This document shows, one piece after another, positions 24,605 to 36,200 of a DNA stretch of 64,000 nucleotides. The stretch's first letter is position 1. Each line of letters begins with the position of its first letter. Under the pieces are notes generated by a model, which had not been told where the DNA came from, did no database searches, and was given only the letters and a program-made list of their open reading frames with translations. The translations under genes were made by a program, and so were the position numbers. The DNA is from Rhizophagus clarus (Eukaryota > Glomeromycota > Glomeromycetes > Glomerales > Glomeraceae), in NCBI GenBank assembly GCA_015698045.1, contig BLAL01000257.1:372001-436000 (forward strand). The letters are read 5' to 3'.

Positions 24605-25618
24605 CGATTTCCCGAATGCCATTTTCCCGAATGTACTTTTTCCCGAAGTCAATTTCCCGAATGCCAATTTCCCGAACTGGACAATTTCCCGAAACATACA
24701 ATATCCCGAATGCCAATTTCCCGAATGCCAATTTCCCGAACTGGACAATTTCCCGAAACATACAATATCCCGAATGCCAATATCCCGAATGCCGATATCC
24801 CGAATTTCCAATATCCCGAATCTCCAATATCCCGAATGCCAATATCCCGAATCCCAATATCCCGAATGCCAATATCCCGAATCCCCAATATCCCGAATGC
24901 CAATATCCCGAATCTTTTGAACTTATATTGAAAATATGCAATTTAGTTTATGTAGTTAATATGATTAATTATTTAATATAGCATATTAATTAATATAATG
25001 TATATGTGAAATAAAATGTTTTATATGTGATATGTTCAAGACATTGTTTAGTAAAGATTAATTATGATTAACTATTGGTTATTTTACGAATTAATTTGTT
25101 TTATTTGTTATGATTTTTAGATCTTAGATTAGTTTAGTTTATCAGTTAAGTTTTTTATTATTTTTGATAATTGTTTGATTTTTTTTTTTTGTTTTATTTT
25201 TTTTTCATTTTAGTTATTTTATTTTAATATTTCTTATTATTGATTAGATAGGTTTCACTTGAAAAATAGTGATTCATATGTATAGATATATGCGTTATAT
25301 GCCTAAGTTGAAGATGTACCTAAATGGATATCGTTTTGTCTTTGGCGTTCATATTAAAGAGTTAAAAAAAAAAGATATGTTCAAGATATTATGGATTCGG
25401 GATATTGGGAATTCGGGATATGTGGATTTGGGATATTGGGATTCAGGAAATTGGTATTTGGGAAATTATATGTTTTGGGAAATGGTCCATTTCAGGAAAT
25501 TGGAAATTCAGGAAATTGGGATTTGGGAAATGGTTCAGTTTGGGAAATTGGCATTCGGGAAATTGACTTCGGGAAAAGGTCCATTCGGGAAAATGGTTTT
25601 CGGGAAATGATTATAGTA
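24605..25618. mobile_element. Mutator-like element with long CCCGAA-rich inverted repeats
   Basis: Left arm (about 24605-24917) is a tandem array of a ~15-bp unit TTTCCCGAATGCCAA or TATCCCGAATGCCAA; right arm (about 25388-25610) is its inverse, CGGGATATTGGGAATTCGGG and so on, in the same order of sub-blocks (for example CCCGAAGTCAATTTCCCGAA near each tip). The 9-bp sequence GTTACAGTA flanks both tips (24596-24604 and 25619-25627). Long inverted repeats and a 9-bp duplication are the hallmark of Mutator-like elements. The middle (24918-25387) has no recognisable gene. Arms differ by many substitutions. Confidence 0.6.
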
Positions 25619-25627
25619 GTTACAGTA

Positions 25628-25994
25628 TAATTATAATTAACGTCTATTGAATGATTTTACCAAGTATAACTGAAAAAAAAATTCAGAATCTTGATTATAT
25701 TTGTTATAACCAATATTCCACAATCAACTCTCTCTAAATGTACCATAATGAAGTTGTACATTTAGAGAGAAAAATTTTATAATTTTTATATATCTGGAAC
25801 TGAGTAAGGGGTGAAAGTTGGCTGTAGTTTAGAATTATATATAGTGTGATATTTATTATAAAATAAACGACTTACGGCATTCCAAATGTTAAACTATATA
25901 AAAATTCTGAAGCATAAAAATAAAACATAATGATAAAGAAAATAAACACTATCAGCTATCTAATTACACATCAAAATTATAAATATTAATTGTG
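25628..25994. other. AT-rich spacer with a short inverted repeat
   Basis: Contains the 3' flank of the P450 gene and one imperfect hairpin: CTCTCTCTAAATGTAC near 25727-25742 faces GTACATTTAGAGAGA near 25755-25769. It could form a strong stem in RNA, possibly a terminator-like or MITE remnant. No gene seen. Confidence 0.4.
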
Positions 25995-27981
25995 TTAACT
26001 TTCAAATCTAGAAACAACTAATCCTAGGTATGGAAAAGGTTTATTCAAAGGGATAATACTTTTTTTAATGTCGAATCCGTCAATTGGTCGGAAAACAAAA
26101 TTCCTAATTAACATTCCTAATAGTATTTTAAATTCAGTCAAGGCTACTTTATTGCCTATACAAGCTCTTGTACCAGTAAGGAAGGGCAAATAATTTAGAT
26201 TTGATACATTCTTCATTAAGGAAGGATCCAGCCATCTTTTTGGATCAAATTCAGATGCTGTTGGACCCCAAATTTCAGGCAGTCTATGAAGCGCTGAAAT
26301 TGGAATCACCACTATAGAATTCTATTTATAATAATAAATAAGGTCAATTAATAATTTTAAATTTTTTAGGAAATAAAAATGATAAGTATACCTTTGGGAT
26401 GTGATATCCACCAATAACTTCATCTTTAGTGTTCATTCGATTAGTAGCTATAACTAAAGTAAAATTATATAGTCAATAAGATGATAGGAAAAAAAAAAGA
26501 ATTAAAATTAAATTTATACCGGGAGGATTTAATCTTAGAGTTTCTTTAACTACGCAATTTAAGCATTCCAAAGAATTAATTTCATCATATGTAGGATTGA
26601 ATTTTGATTTATCAGGAAAAGCTTTAACTAATTCTTCACGCAATAAGTCTTGTTCATGTGGATATTGTGTAAGGAAATACAAAGCCCAACATGCTGATAT
26701 ACTTGTTGTTTCATGTCCTGCTAATAAAAATGTCATAATCTAAAACAATAGACAATAATATCAACAAGAAGGTTATAATTTGGAAACCATAAGATTTATT
26801 ACAATATAATTTACCCATGACATCATGGTGACAAATTACATAGTTTTTCTTTTATTTTACCTGATATTTTAATTCGTCGTCAGTCATTTTCTCTTCGTCA
26901 GGTAATGTTTTATTGATATTAACTAATAACGATATTAAATCCTTCCCGTTCAATTCTCCGTTTTCAGCTTCTTTATATTTTTCCCTAATCAATTTCTTTG
27001 ATACACGGTCAACAATTGCACATCCATCATTAAATTGCTTATTAATATCTATTGGAAGATCTCTTATAAATGGAATATAATTTGATAAGTAATTAATGAA
27101 AAGGCGTGAAAGAAAATATGGGGGATTCATAAGAGAATCGTAAGCATCCGCCAATTCATTTGAAGATGTTAGTGAATTAAATTCGTAATTAAATCCTAAA
27201 AATAATAAAATTTTCTTATTATCGACGTAGAATGTGAAAATATCAACATTGAAAAGAATTATTATCTTCTCACCGACTAAGCCGATTACATCTAACGTAG
27301 CTTTTGACATATATGGTGTAAGATTAATTTCAGATTCTCCTAGTTTTACTTTATCTTCGATTAAACCTTTTAAGATAGAAGATACTCGAATAAATGCTGG
27401 AACCATTTCCTAAAATTGAATTAATATATTAGTTTAATTTAATTAATTTTATATTATATTTCCTAAATGAATTATATTTACTTTAACGTTATTATGGGCG
27501 AAAGCTGGATTCATCATTTTTCTTTGTCTCTTATGATCTTCGCCTTCTGAAAAAACAAGACCTCTACCAACCATTGCAATAGCATCAATTGACAGATGAG
27601 GAGGCTTAATAAAATCATAAACATGATTTAATGTAATATCTTGAATTATTTTTGTATCTGAGACAAGAAGAATTGGTTGATTAAATAAACCATGATATTT
27701 TAAAACATTCCCGTATTTTTGAATCCATTTAAGTAGCGTATTCTATATAAATATAAAGAAAGAAAATGTATAAATAAGAATTATAATTGCTATTTTTATA
27801 GTATTGTTATTACCTCTTCTGTAAAAAGTCTTTTATAGTTTCCAAGAAATAAACTTTCAGATGGTGGACCAGGAATTTTTCTAAAAGGAGTAATATAAAC
27901 TGGCCAAATATGTACTTTATAAATGAACCATCCTAAAACTCCAAATACAAAAAAGCCAATTAATGAAATCAAATCAAGCAT
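25995..27981 (-). CDS. Cytochrome P450 monooxygenase
   Basis: Seven exons join in frame to 500 residues: 27981-27814, 27742-27482, 27409-27274, 27195-26861, 26739-26520, 26447-26392 and 26321-25995, all with GT-AG introns. The start is the ATG after the poly-T tract; the N-terminus is a hydrophobic anchor (LISLIGFFVFGVLGWFIY) followed by the proline hinge KIPGPP, so the enzyme should sit in the ER membrane. Hallmarks are complete: C-helix DHKRQRKMMNPAF, I-helix AGHETTS (residues 307-313), ExxR as KETLR (E366, R369), FDPKRW (R421) and the haem loop FLTGTRACIG with Cys446. P450s use haem, O2 and NADPH-P450 reductase electrons to oxidise lipids or secondary metabolites; the substrate cannot be told. 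No neighbouring biosynthetic gene is seen. The frame is intact, so it is probably functional. Confidence 0.92.
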
Positions 27982-28059
27982 TTTTTTTTTTTTTTTTTTC
28001 AAAACAAATAAATGAATATTTTTCAGAAATCGCGGGGAGAAAATTATCAAGATACGCAT

Positions 28060-28500
28060 ATCATTTTGATTTCGGCAGATACAAACGCCGCTGTTGCTTG
28101 CATATCTAAAATAAATATAAAAAAGTCAAAGATATACATGACTTAATTAGTTGGTTAACTTTGATTGGACTGAGTGATCGACGTATTGACAAGAGTTTCC
28201 TTATTTTATTTTGGAATTCTCATGAGGACCCCGAGCAATATGTAATAAATAAATTCAATTTTATAATAGTTCCACGAAGGTTTTTATTAAGATGAATAAG
28301 CAATTTCAACACTCTTTCCTGTAGATCACGCGACCAAAATTTTTCACTACATTTTTCGAGAAAAAAGTCGTTAAAGTTATCAAAATACTTATTAAAAATA
28401 ACTAAAGTGGAGACTACTTCAACAGCTAAAGAGTTCAGAGAGGCCCTTAGGTTATAAGTTGAACGGACTTTTACCAGAAACTTCAGAAACATAGGAGGTA
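28060..28500. other. Spacer upstream of the P450 gene
   Basis: Base composition rises in GC relative to the flanks and the minus strand is open at 28492-28220 for 90 residues, but the string is not recognisable and lies beside the decayed element at 28.5-30.1 kb, so it may be part of that relic. The P450 promoter must lie here; no clear TATA or binding motif stands out. Confidence 0.35.
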
Positions 28501-28501
28501 A

Positions 28502-30117
28502 GATTTTTTTGAACGGGTCGACAGAAAGTTTGGACGACCGGAAAAGAACTTACCAAGTTATTTTAGAAGGTTAGGAGACATAACAGGACTGGATAGCAGT
28601 AAAATAGAACTCGTTTTTAGGAGTGTCGATGACGTAGCAACTACTTTATATCGCGAAGATATTATTCGTGGTGGGAAAAATACCGAGCAACTTCGCTCCT
28701 GGTTTCATGAGGCGCAGCGAAAATCCCGTGATATTGCATCACAGCTGACGAAAAAAGAAACTGAAGTGAAAAGCAAGGAACGAATAATAAGACAGAAAGA
28801 TGAAAAGATTAATCGATTAAGCAAATTGCACGGACGGACAAGAGATTTACTGAATAGGGAAAGAGTGTACAACATCAAGATAAAGAAATTGATCGAAAAT
28901 GGAATTGATCACTGAACATGTAAAAAAAGCGTACCAAAAAGAAATTACTACGGTACCCGGTCATCGATTGACTTAAATATCTATGACGATCAACCACGGG
29001 AGTTAATGATATATGATATTCCGAAGAAGACGCCAATAGAAAGTATTTAAATTTTATTAGTCAAATGGGTATTATACACGAATGCAAAGTCAAAACTCAG
29101 TGAAGATACGTGACGGTCAAAGTTAAATTATTCCTGAAAAAATCAACGTTTCTAGAAAACCTATCCAAGAAGCGCGAAAACTTTCCAGTAATCTTTTACA
29201 GTCACTCTGAACGACGTAGAAAGGAATATCTTGACGGTAACAAGATGGTTTCCAGGTGTCACATCGGCTGGGGTAATTAAGAAATGCAATTCTTTCAAAC
29301 TATACAGGAAACCCGAAATATAAGTGTCATTAGCGGAAAAGACAGCTTTAGTGGAAGAATACTATAAGAGATATCAATGCAGTTCCGTTAGATACATCCG
29401 AATCAAAGATCAAGAATTTATACAGTTATGCTTTGGTAACTCACAAGCAAGGAGATGGTTTTCAACAATGACCCGGATGGACTTATGAAGAGGATACACC
29501 ATTTCACGATATGCTATTGAAAATTCGTGAGGATCGACCGTTCATACTTGAAGAAATACATTTATCGCGTAATGAACTTGTTACGTTTGGTCTTACGGAA
29601 GAAGAATGGAAAGAGATAGTGGAAGAAGAACGCCTGGTCGACAAAATACGGAAAGGGTCATCACTTGAAGAACCAGAAAACGGCCAACGGAACAAGAAAA
29701 TGAAGACCAAAGAGAAGTCGGACGATGAAGAAGCAGAATGAGAAGGCGGAAAATTCTGAGAAGTTTAGTTACGCAATTTTATAAAAAATATAAAAAATAC
29801 AAAAAGATTTAAAATATAAAAATGGTAATGTATATAGACAGATATCGAAACATGAAATAGTTAACATATAATTAATGAAGGTACACGAAACCCATAGTGT
29901 AGATATTTACCCAAAATCACTATTTGTAATAAATTAATTATAGTTAACATTACATAGTTAGATTTACAGGAATTGGCAAATTAGATTTAGAAAAGGTTAG
30001 GTATAAATGGTATAAAGTGAAGTTATTACTTTACTAATGTGTATGTCATTATTGCAATGTGTTCTCTTACATAAAGCCAATAAAAATATGCGTTTACCAT
30101 AAAAAAAAAAAAAAAAT
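28502..30117 (+). pseudogene. Gag-like / RNA-binding retroelement relic with poly(A) tail
   Basis: Clearly less AT-rich than its surroundings. The frame 28502-28914 is open but has no initial ATG. It contains a charged coiled-coil segment (for example SQLTKKETEVKSKERIIRQK) ending GIDH and a stop. Downstream pieces in other frames include RELMIYDIPKKTP near 29000 and RYVTVKVKLFL near 29105, an RRM-like pattern, then an acidic C-terminal piece at 29511-29741 (EEEWKEIVEEERLVDKIRKG...). Several stops and frameshifts interrupt it. A run of about 15 A at 30102-30117 ends the block, as for a reverse-transcribed insertion on the plus strand. Relationship to LINE ORF1 proteins is inference. Confidence 0.45.
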
Positions 30118-31020
30118 AAATGCTGATCACTTCCAATACATATTAGCCGAAAAACGGAGCCGCATTCCTGGTTGCCGATCATCCGGACCCGGTTTAATCG
30201 CAGTGAATCTCCTGGAATTCCACAACGACCCACGCCTGAGCCGGGTCCGGGCCACATTTCGACCGGTTATTTTCAGCTAGCTACACCATTATTTCTAATA
30301 CTTCCAATCGTTATTTATTGCATATATATTTTCGGAAGGTTTTGTGATCACGTTTTAATCTTTCGATTTTGAAATTTCCGTTGAAAGCCAAGAAAGCCAG
30401 ATTTTATTCGAATAGTTAATTTATATTTAGATCTATTAAATATTATGATTCGAATTGACAAGCCAAAATATTTAACGAAATTTTATGTAATAAAAATATA
30501 TTCGCCCCACAACTCCTAATTAAAATTCGTGATTTTTTTCTTGATATTCGCACGGATGGTGTTTTTATTACTTAAAAAGATGGATAAAGTCTATTAATAT
30601 CAGAAGCCAGTCTATCATTATTAATCAAAATAGTATATTTGCGCCGTGAAAATCATTGACATCCACAGTTCCCCGTGAAAAAAAACAATTACACAGAAAG
30701 ATCAATAGACAACGTTCATAACGTTTATGCAATTATACCCAATAGAACATTCTTTATAGCAAAAGACTCGATGATCTTATTAATATTGATAAAGACCATT
30801 TAGTGCATAAGAATTTGTGGTCTTTTTGACCCAATCCTTTCGGTCTTAAGATCGAAAAGACCACAAAGTCCAAGGATCGTGTATAATGATGAGCCGTTTA
30901 TCGATACATGATTCATTGACATCGACATTTTTTTTTCGTTATTGACACCGTTTTCACTATCATATCTTTATTGATTTTTCGTATCATTATGGGTATTATC
31001 ATCGATATTGTTATTTCCAT
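30118..31020. other. Spacer with a GC-rich island
   Basis: Mostly AT-rich, but 30160-30270 is a sharp GC-rich island holding the inverted repeat CCGGACCCGG (30183-30192) and CCGGGTCCGG (30241-30250). Open frames cross it on both strands, none recognisable. Near 30807-30865 the motif GTCTTTTTGACC / GATCGAAAAGACCACAAAG makes a second imperfect hairpin. Confidence 0.4.
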
Positions 31021-31195
31021 CGAAATCCCGCAGTACATTATCCCGACACTCTAAATGCCAAAATTTCAAAATCCCGAAATATCATAATCTCGAATTCTAT
31101 AATTCCGAAAGTGTCACAATACCGAAGTTTTACAATCCTGACAATTCATAAGCCCGAAAGATAAAATACCGAAATACAAAATCCCGAAATTTATT
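31021..31195. repeat. Degenerate CCCGAAAT repeat remnant
   Basis: Irregular copies of AAATCCCGAAAT at about 10-20 bp spacing (CCCGACAC, CCCGAAAT, CTCGAAT, CCGAAAG, CCCGAAAG, CCCGAAAT). Composition and spacing resemble the arms of the element at 24605-25618, so it may be a decayed arm of a related element. Confidence 0.5.
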
Positions 31196-31619
31196 ATTGA
31201 ATCCAAAATTTTATTAGTTAAAATAAAAAACAACCATAGAAAAATCATAATATTCGTTCTTTACTTTAATTATTTTATTTTATAAAGAAAAATTGTCTTA
31301 AATATTGTTCATGATGATTTGATTGAATCATTAACAAACAATGCACTCACAATAAAAATTTTGAAGTATTACATAATATTAATGTAAAAAACATGAAATT
31401 ATTTTTGAATGAAATCACCATCATCACTGTTAATTTCAAATTTAAGAAGCATTGAGATATTATTCTAAGGTCTATACAATAAATGTGATAGAATAATATA
31501 ATAATGGGATCTAAATCGTGTAAATAAATATTTCTGAACCGAATTCTTAGGCCTAAACAATTCCCTTTTTCAAAAAAAAAATTTCCTTTTTAGGCGATTC
31601 GTGTAATGCCATTGACCGG

Positions 31620-31770
31620 CCGTTTTTATACCTTATACTTATACTAATACTTGAAGATAAGGTGAAGGTAAGGTGAAGGTAATTAAAGTGAAATTAAGGT
31701 GAAATTAAGGTAAAGGTAAAATTTACCTCAAGGAACAAAGGTTGTTTAAATACCTTTTCACCTTATTTTT
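31620..31770. repeat. AAGGTGAAGGTAA short tandem repeat
   Basis: ATAAGGTGAAGGTAAGGTGAAGG is followed by diverged AAGTGAAATTAAGGTGAAATT copies, and the inverse TTTTCACCTTAT appears at the end. It may be the tip of a small inverted-repeat element, but no target duplication is clear. Confidence 0.4.
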
Positions 31771-31847
31771 TTTAAATTAAATAAAATAAAAAAAAAATAT
31801 ATTATTTTTAAAGTAAAATAAAATGAAAAATCACTACATCCCTTTTT

Positions 31848-32430
31848 TAGATTAGGGTCAGTTCTTTCCATTCGCCAAGAAAGGAGGTGAATTTTCGCAA
31901 ATTTTCGCAAATTTCTGATTGGTTCGTCACCTCATGATGAATGAAGATGGTGTGACCTTTCTTTTTTTATTCATTTTTTTTTTATTCTATTGTTTGGTAT
32001 TAATAATTTTTATTTTATTTTATATTATATTTTTTTTAGGTTAGGGTCAGTTCTTTCCATTCGCCAAGAAAGAAGGCGAAATTTTGCGAATTTTCGCAAA
32101 TTTCTGATTGGTTTGTCACCTCATGGTGAATAAAGGTGGTGTGACTTTTCTTTTTTATTCATTTTTTTTTATTCTATTGTTTGGTATTATTAATTTTAAC
32201 TTTATTTTATTTTGTATTGCATTTTTTTAGGTTAGAGTTGGTTCTTTCCATTTGCCAAGAAAGGAGGTGAATTTTCACGAATTTCCAATTGGTTCATCAC
32301 CTCACGGCGAATGTAGGTGGCATGACATTTTAATTTTTTAATAGATTACTAATACTAATTTCTTTTTTATTTTTATATTGGGGCCAATTCACCAGAAGTC
32401 CAGAACAGAGGTGAATTTTCAATGAAGGTG
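31848..32430. repeat. Tandem array of ~188-bp units
   Basis: Three full units and one partial, starting near 31850, 32038, 32227 and 32385. Each begins after a T tract ending in TTTAGG or similar, runs TTAGGGTCAGTTCTTTCCAT then CGCCAAGAAAGGAGGTGAA, a Tyr/Phe-poor AT segment, TCACCTCA(T/C)G(A/G)TGAATG and GGTGTGACCT, then a long T tract. Units become more diverged toward the right. Each has a pyrimidine tract plus AG before, and GTGTGAC after, the conserved core, which recalls an exon between splice signals. It lies just upstream of the OB-like gene. Confidence 0.65.
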
Positions 32431-33249
32431 GAAATTTTTAGAATTCTTAATCAGGTCATTACAATAAAGGTTATAGAGAAATTAAAAGAAAAATATAGAA
32501 ACTTCTACATTAAATCAGAAGATTCTCTTTCATTGTTACTTGTAAAATAAATGATAGTTTAATTATAATAAAAAAAGAATATAAATTAATGAGTTTTTCT
32601 CCTTTTTTAACAAACTAAACATATATTTCATTACAAAGAAAAATTATAAATCTAAAAATGCCTTGCAATTTAAATGCTATTTGTTGCATAGATCAATACA
32701 ATAAAACCTTGGAAAAATCTAGCTTTATAGCTGTTGGTATAATCAGCTCTCAACATCAGAATATTAACATTTTTATTCATATTGTTGCATTTTATCCAAA
32801 GGATGTGACACAAAATTGTGAATTAGAAAGATTTAAGAAAGGTGATATCATTAGGGTACAGGGGAGATTTTCAATTATTGAAACTGAAGTTGATAAAAGT
32901 AAAATCAAATTAATTAAAGTATATTTAATTTTTTTTTTTTTTTTTTTTTATTTTTATTGAACAGATATTAGAAGCGAACACATAAATTATAAACACATCA
33001 AAATTGATACTTGAAAATAAAAAATGAAACTAACTAATAGAAGCGAACTAAATCTACTTCGACGGTGGAGTAATTATATAACGAACTATCTAAAAATAAC
33101 CAACTACTTCTAGAAACATTCAATAATTAACCCACTACCTCTTTTACAGCCAGTTAAAAACCAGGTAAACCGAAGCCCGCTCTGCAGAAAAGAAAGTAAT
33201 AAAACCATATATAAAATTCTATATAAAGTATACTAACTAACTACTAGCG

Positions 33250-36200
33250 CTACGAAGTAAGATTACTGTAAAATTCAATAACATTTTTACCAAAATATAT
33301 ATTATTACGAATACTATCTAGAGCATCAAATTTATATTCTAATTCTCTATCACTATTCAAAATATTATTAAACGGTCGAAAATTTTTTAAAGTTAATTTT
33401 TTCTTTTTTGTAATACCCAACGAACGTTCAAATTCTTTTAAAAAAGAACAACGACGTATCCAAATTTCTTTAAATGTTTGTTCATAAATGTACTGCCTGA
33501 TCTCAATAATGACTAACAGTAATTGTTTACGAGGAATCCACAAGTTGAGAATTTGAGTCAACTCCAATGGTATAAAGCCTTTGATGAGATCCACAAAAGT
33601 AAAATTGTCAGGATCTGTACTAATTATCCATATATTAAGCGTTAATAAGTCAGAATAATCTGTAATATCTGGATTATATTCAAATAACAATGATAATAAA
33701 AGATCAATTGTATTATTTTTAATCTTTAAAAGAAGAGATCGATGTTCATCACATGTCCACACGTGATCAAACGTTTCATCTTCCAATCCACAACTAGGGC
33801 ATTTCCATCCATCGTATAATTCTAGGAATGATTTCTTCATTTGTTCAATTGTAGGAATCTCTTCTATAAGGAGATGAACTTTATGAGCTTTAACTTTAGA
33901 AGAAGACATTGAAGTTTCATTATTAGCAATATCGCAATTGAGGCATTCAAAAGTAGAAGTCCAATCAACTTCTAATTTTCGATATTTAGTATTCCTATGT
34001 AGGTTGATAAATTTTTCCAGGCCTTTAATATGACTAACCATCTTGATGAATTTTCGTAAATGAGTTTCAATGATGATATTATTCCATAACAGAAGTACTT
34101 TAATGTCAGGAGCAGTATTTATAAAGTTAATAAATCTATCTTGGTCAGTGTGAGCAGATTTTGCTAATCTATCCACGTGATTATTGCCGTCGCAGTCAGT
34201 GTGTGCAGCTACTTTAAACATTTCTACATATAAGTTCTGTTGACGAATAATTCTAATCAAAATCGACCATAGATAGCTATTGTTAAGTTTGAAATAATCT
34301 CGTGATGTAAGGAAGAAATTACTACGTTTAAATCCCTCAAACATAGTAATCACATTTAAGGAGTCAATGTTGATTCTCACTTTACTTCTATAAGGGACTA
34401 CCATAAGAGCTAAAATTACTGCTAAGAGTTCGCCTCGATATGCTGAAGGCCATTTATCAATCGTAGTATAAAATTCCACTTGAGGAACACCAAATGATCT
34501 ATCAAGGTGAGCAAACGCGCAGCTAATGTTGCATTGTTCAGTGCCTAATTCAATAAGAGATCCATCAGTGAAAAATTCAAAAATACAGCAATTTGGATTA
34601 TCAAATATAGCGAGTTTTCGTTGGATTATAAGTAATTCATTCCTAGAAAGTCCTGGTTCTAACAATTCTAAAATAATATTGTTTTGTCTGATCACGTGAT
34701 TTCTCATTAACGTACTTTGAGAAAGAGCATATTTTTTCTTAGCCTGATCAAAAAGATTAAAAACATCAAAATTAATCATTTTTCTACGTTTAACATCTTC
34801 TTTAGTAAATTTAGCAGCCGATAAAAGCGGTACTATATGCTTTGGATTAACAATAAAAGCACAAACACCCATGCTTGAACGATTTACAGTATTAGCAGCA
34901 CAAAGTGTATCATCACAAATGGTAACATAGGTAGATGTTGAGGTTGATTGAGACATATCAGCGTGATAATGTCGAAGAAGAATATTATCTTCATCAATAA
35001 GGCGTTGAACTTTTCCAAATAAAATTGAATTATGTTGAGGGCTATAAACAACAGATAATGATCTATCTTGTTTTTCAATATTATAAGATCTTGTTTCTTC
35101 AATATTATCAAAAAATGTAGTAAATATGTTATAAATATTCGGTTTAAGGTTGGTACCGTCCACCATAATAAGTTTTTGAATGTCCATGTACCATCTTTCT
35201 TCTTTGTTACCATGGCCAGGAATGGATTGAAAGTAATATTTATTACATATATCAGTCCAATTAAGTAAGCGACGCTTGTCTCCTGAAATAATTTGTTCTA
35301 CAAACATAATTTGGCGTAAGTGTAAAATTGTGCTGTGTTTGGATAAGAAGTCAAAAGTAGCAATAGTTGCAAAATCAGTTTTTCCTCCTGCTATGGTAGG
35401 AAATCTGCCTTTGTCCACGACAAGAAGTGTAAAATCATTCTGTCTCATCAAGTTGATCATATTGAGTAAATAATTATTCTTCATACGTCTAGGGATTTTA
35501 TCAAAAGGAATACCTCTATCAGCGGTCGAGAACACCAGAGTAGTTGTTGTAGCAGTTTCAAGCGAATTTCAGTGATTCTTCCTAAGATTCCAATGTCATT
35601 TAATTGAATGCAAAAATTAGTAATTTTTGCTTGAAGTTGATTCTCGTAAGGATTACGATGACCATATATATAAGAATTATCTAATATCGCATTAGGGGCA
35701 GTACGAGCAAATTTGAGCTTGTTTTTAAACATTCGACGAAAGGGAACAAATAAACGATGAATTAAATCTGGCGATAGGATAAAAACCTGTGACCAGTATT
35801 CATCACGATGTATAATAATCCTATTAAAAATATATAGGATATGTTTATCAGTAATTTTCTTTTTCCACATAAGGTTCGTTAGGTGGTCAATTTCTGCTTT
35901 AACTTTAGAGATTAGAAATTGTTCATCATTTTCAATATTAAAATAAACTCCCAAGATACGAGTAGGTTCATGAGGGTGTTTGGCCTTGATACTAATAGAT
36001 TCCCTTCCAAATTGAAGATTGATCTTGTTATTATAATTGTGAGAATAGCGACGCTTGTATATCTTAGTTCTCATCATAAGTTCAGATTTCTCTTTATTTA
36101 TCTGGATGTCATTTAATCTATAAAAGGAATCAGTGATGGAGAGCATAGATTCCAGCTTATCTTTCTTATCAGTAATCCACTGCGTGTCATCCATAAATGC

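Noticed and set aside
24542..24981. Several overlapping open frames on both strands rich in Pro-Asn-Ile or Gly-Ile-Arg
   Set aside because: All are readings of the CCCGAATGCCAA tandem repeat in the Mutator-like arm; no frame is preferred.
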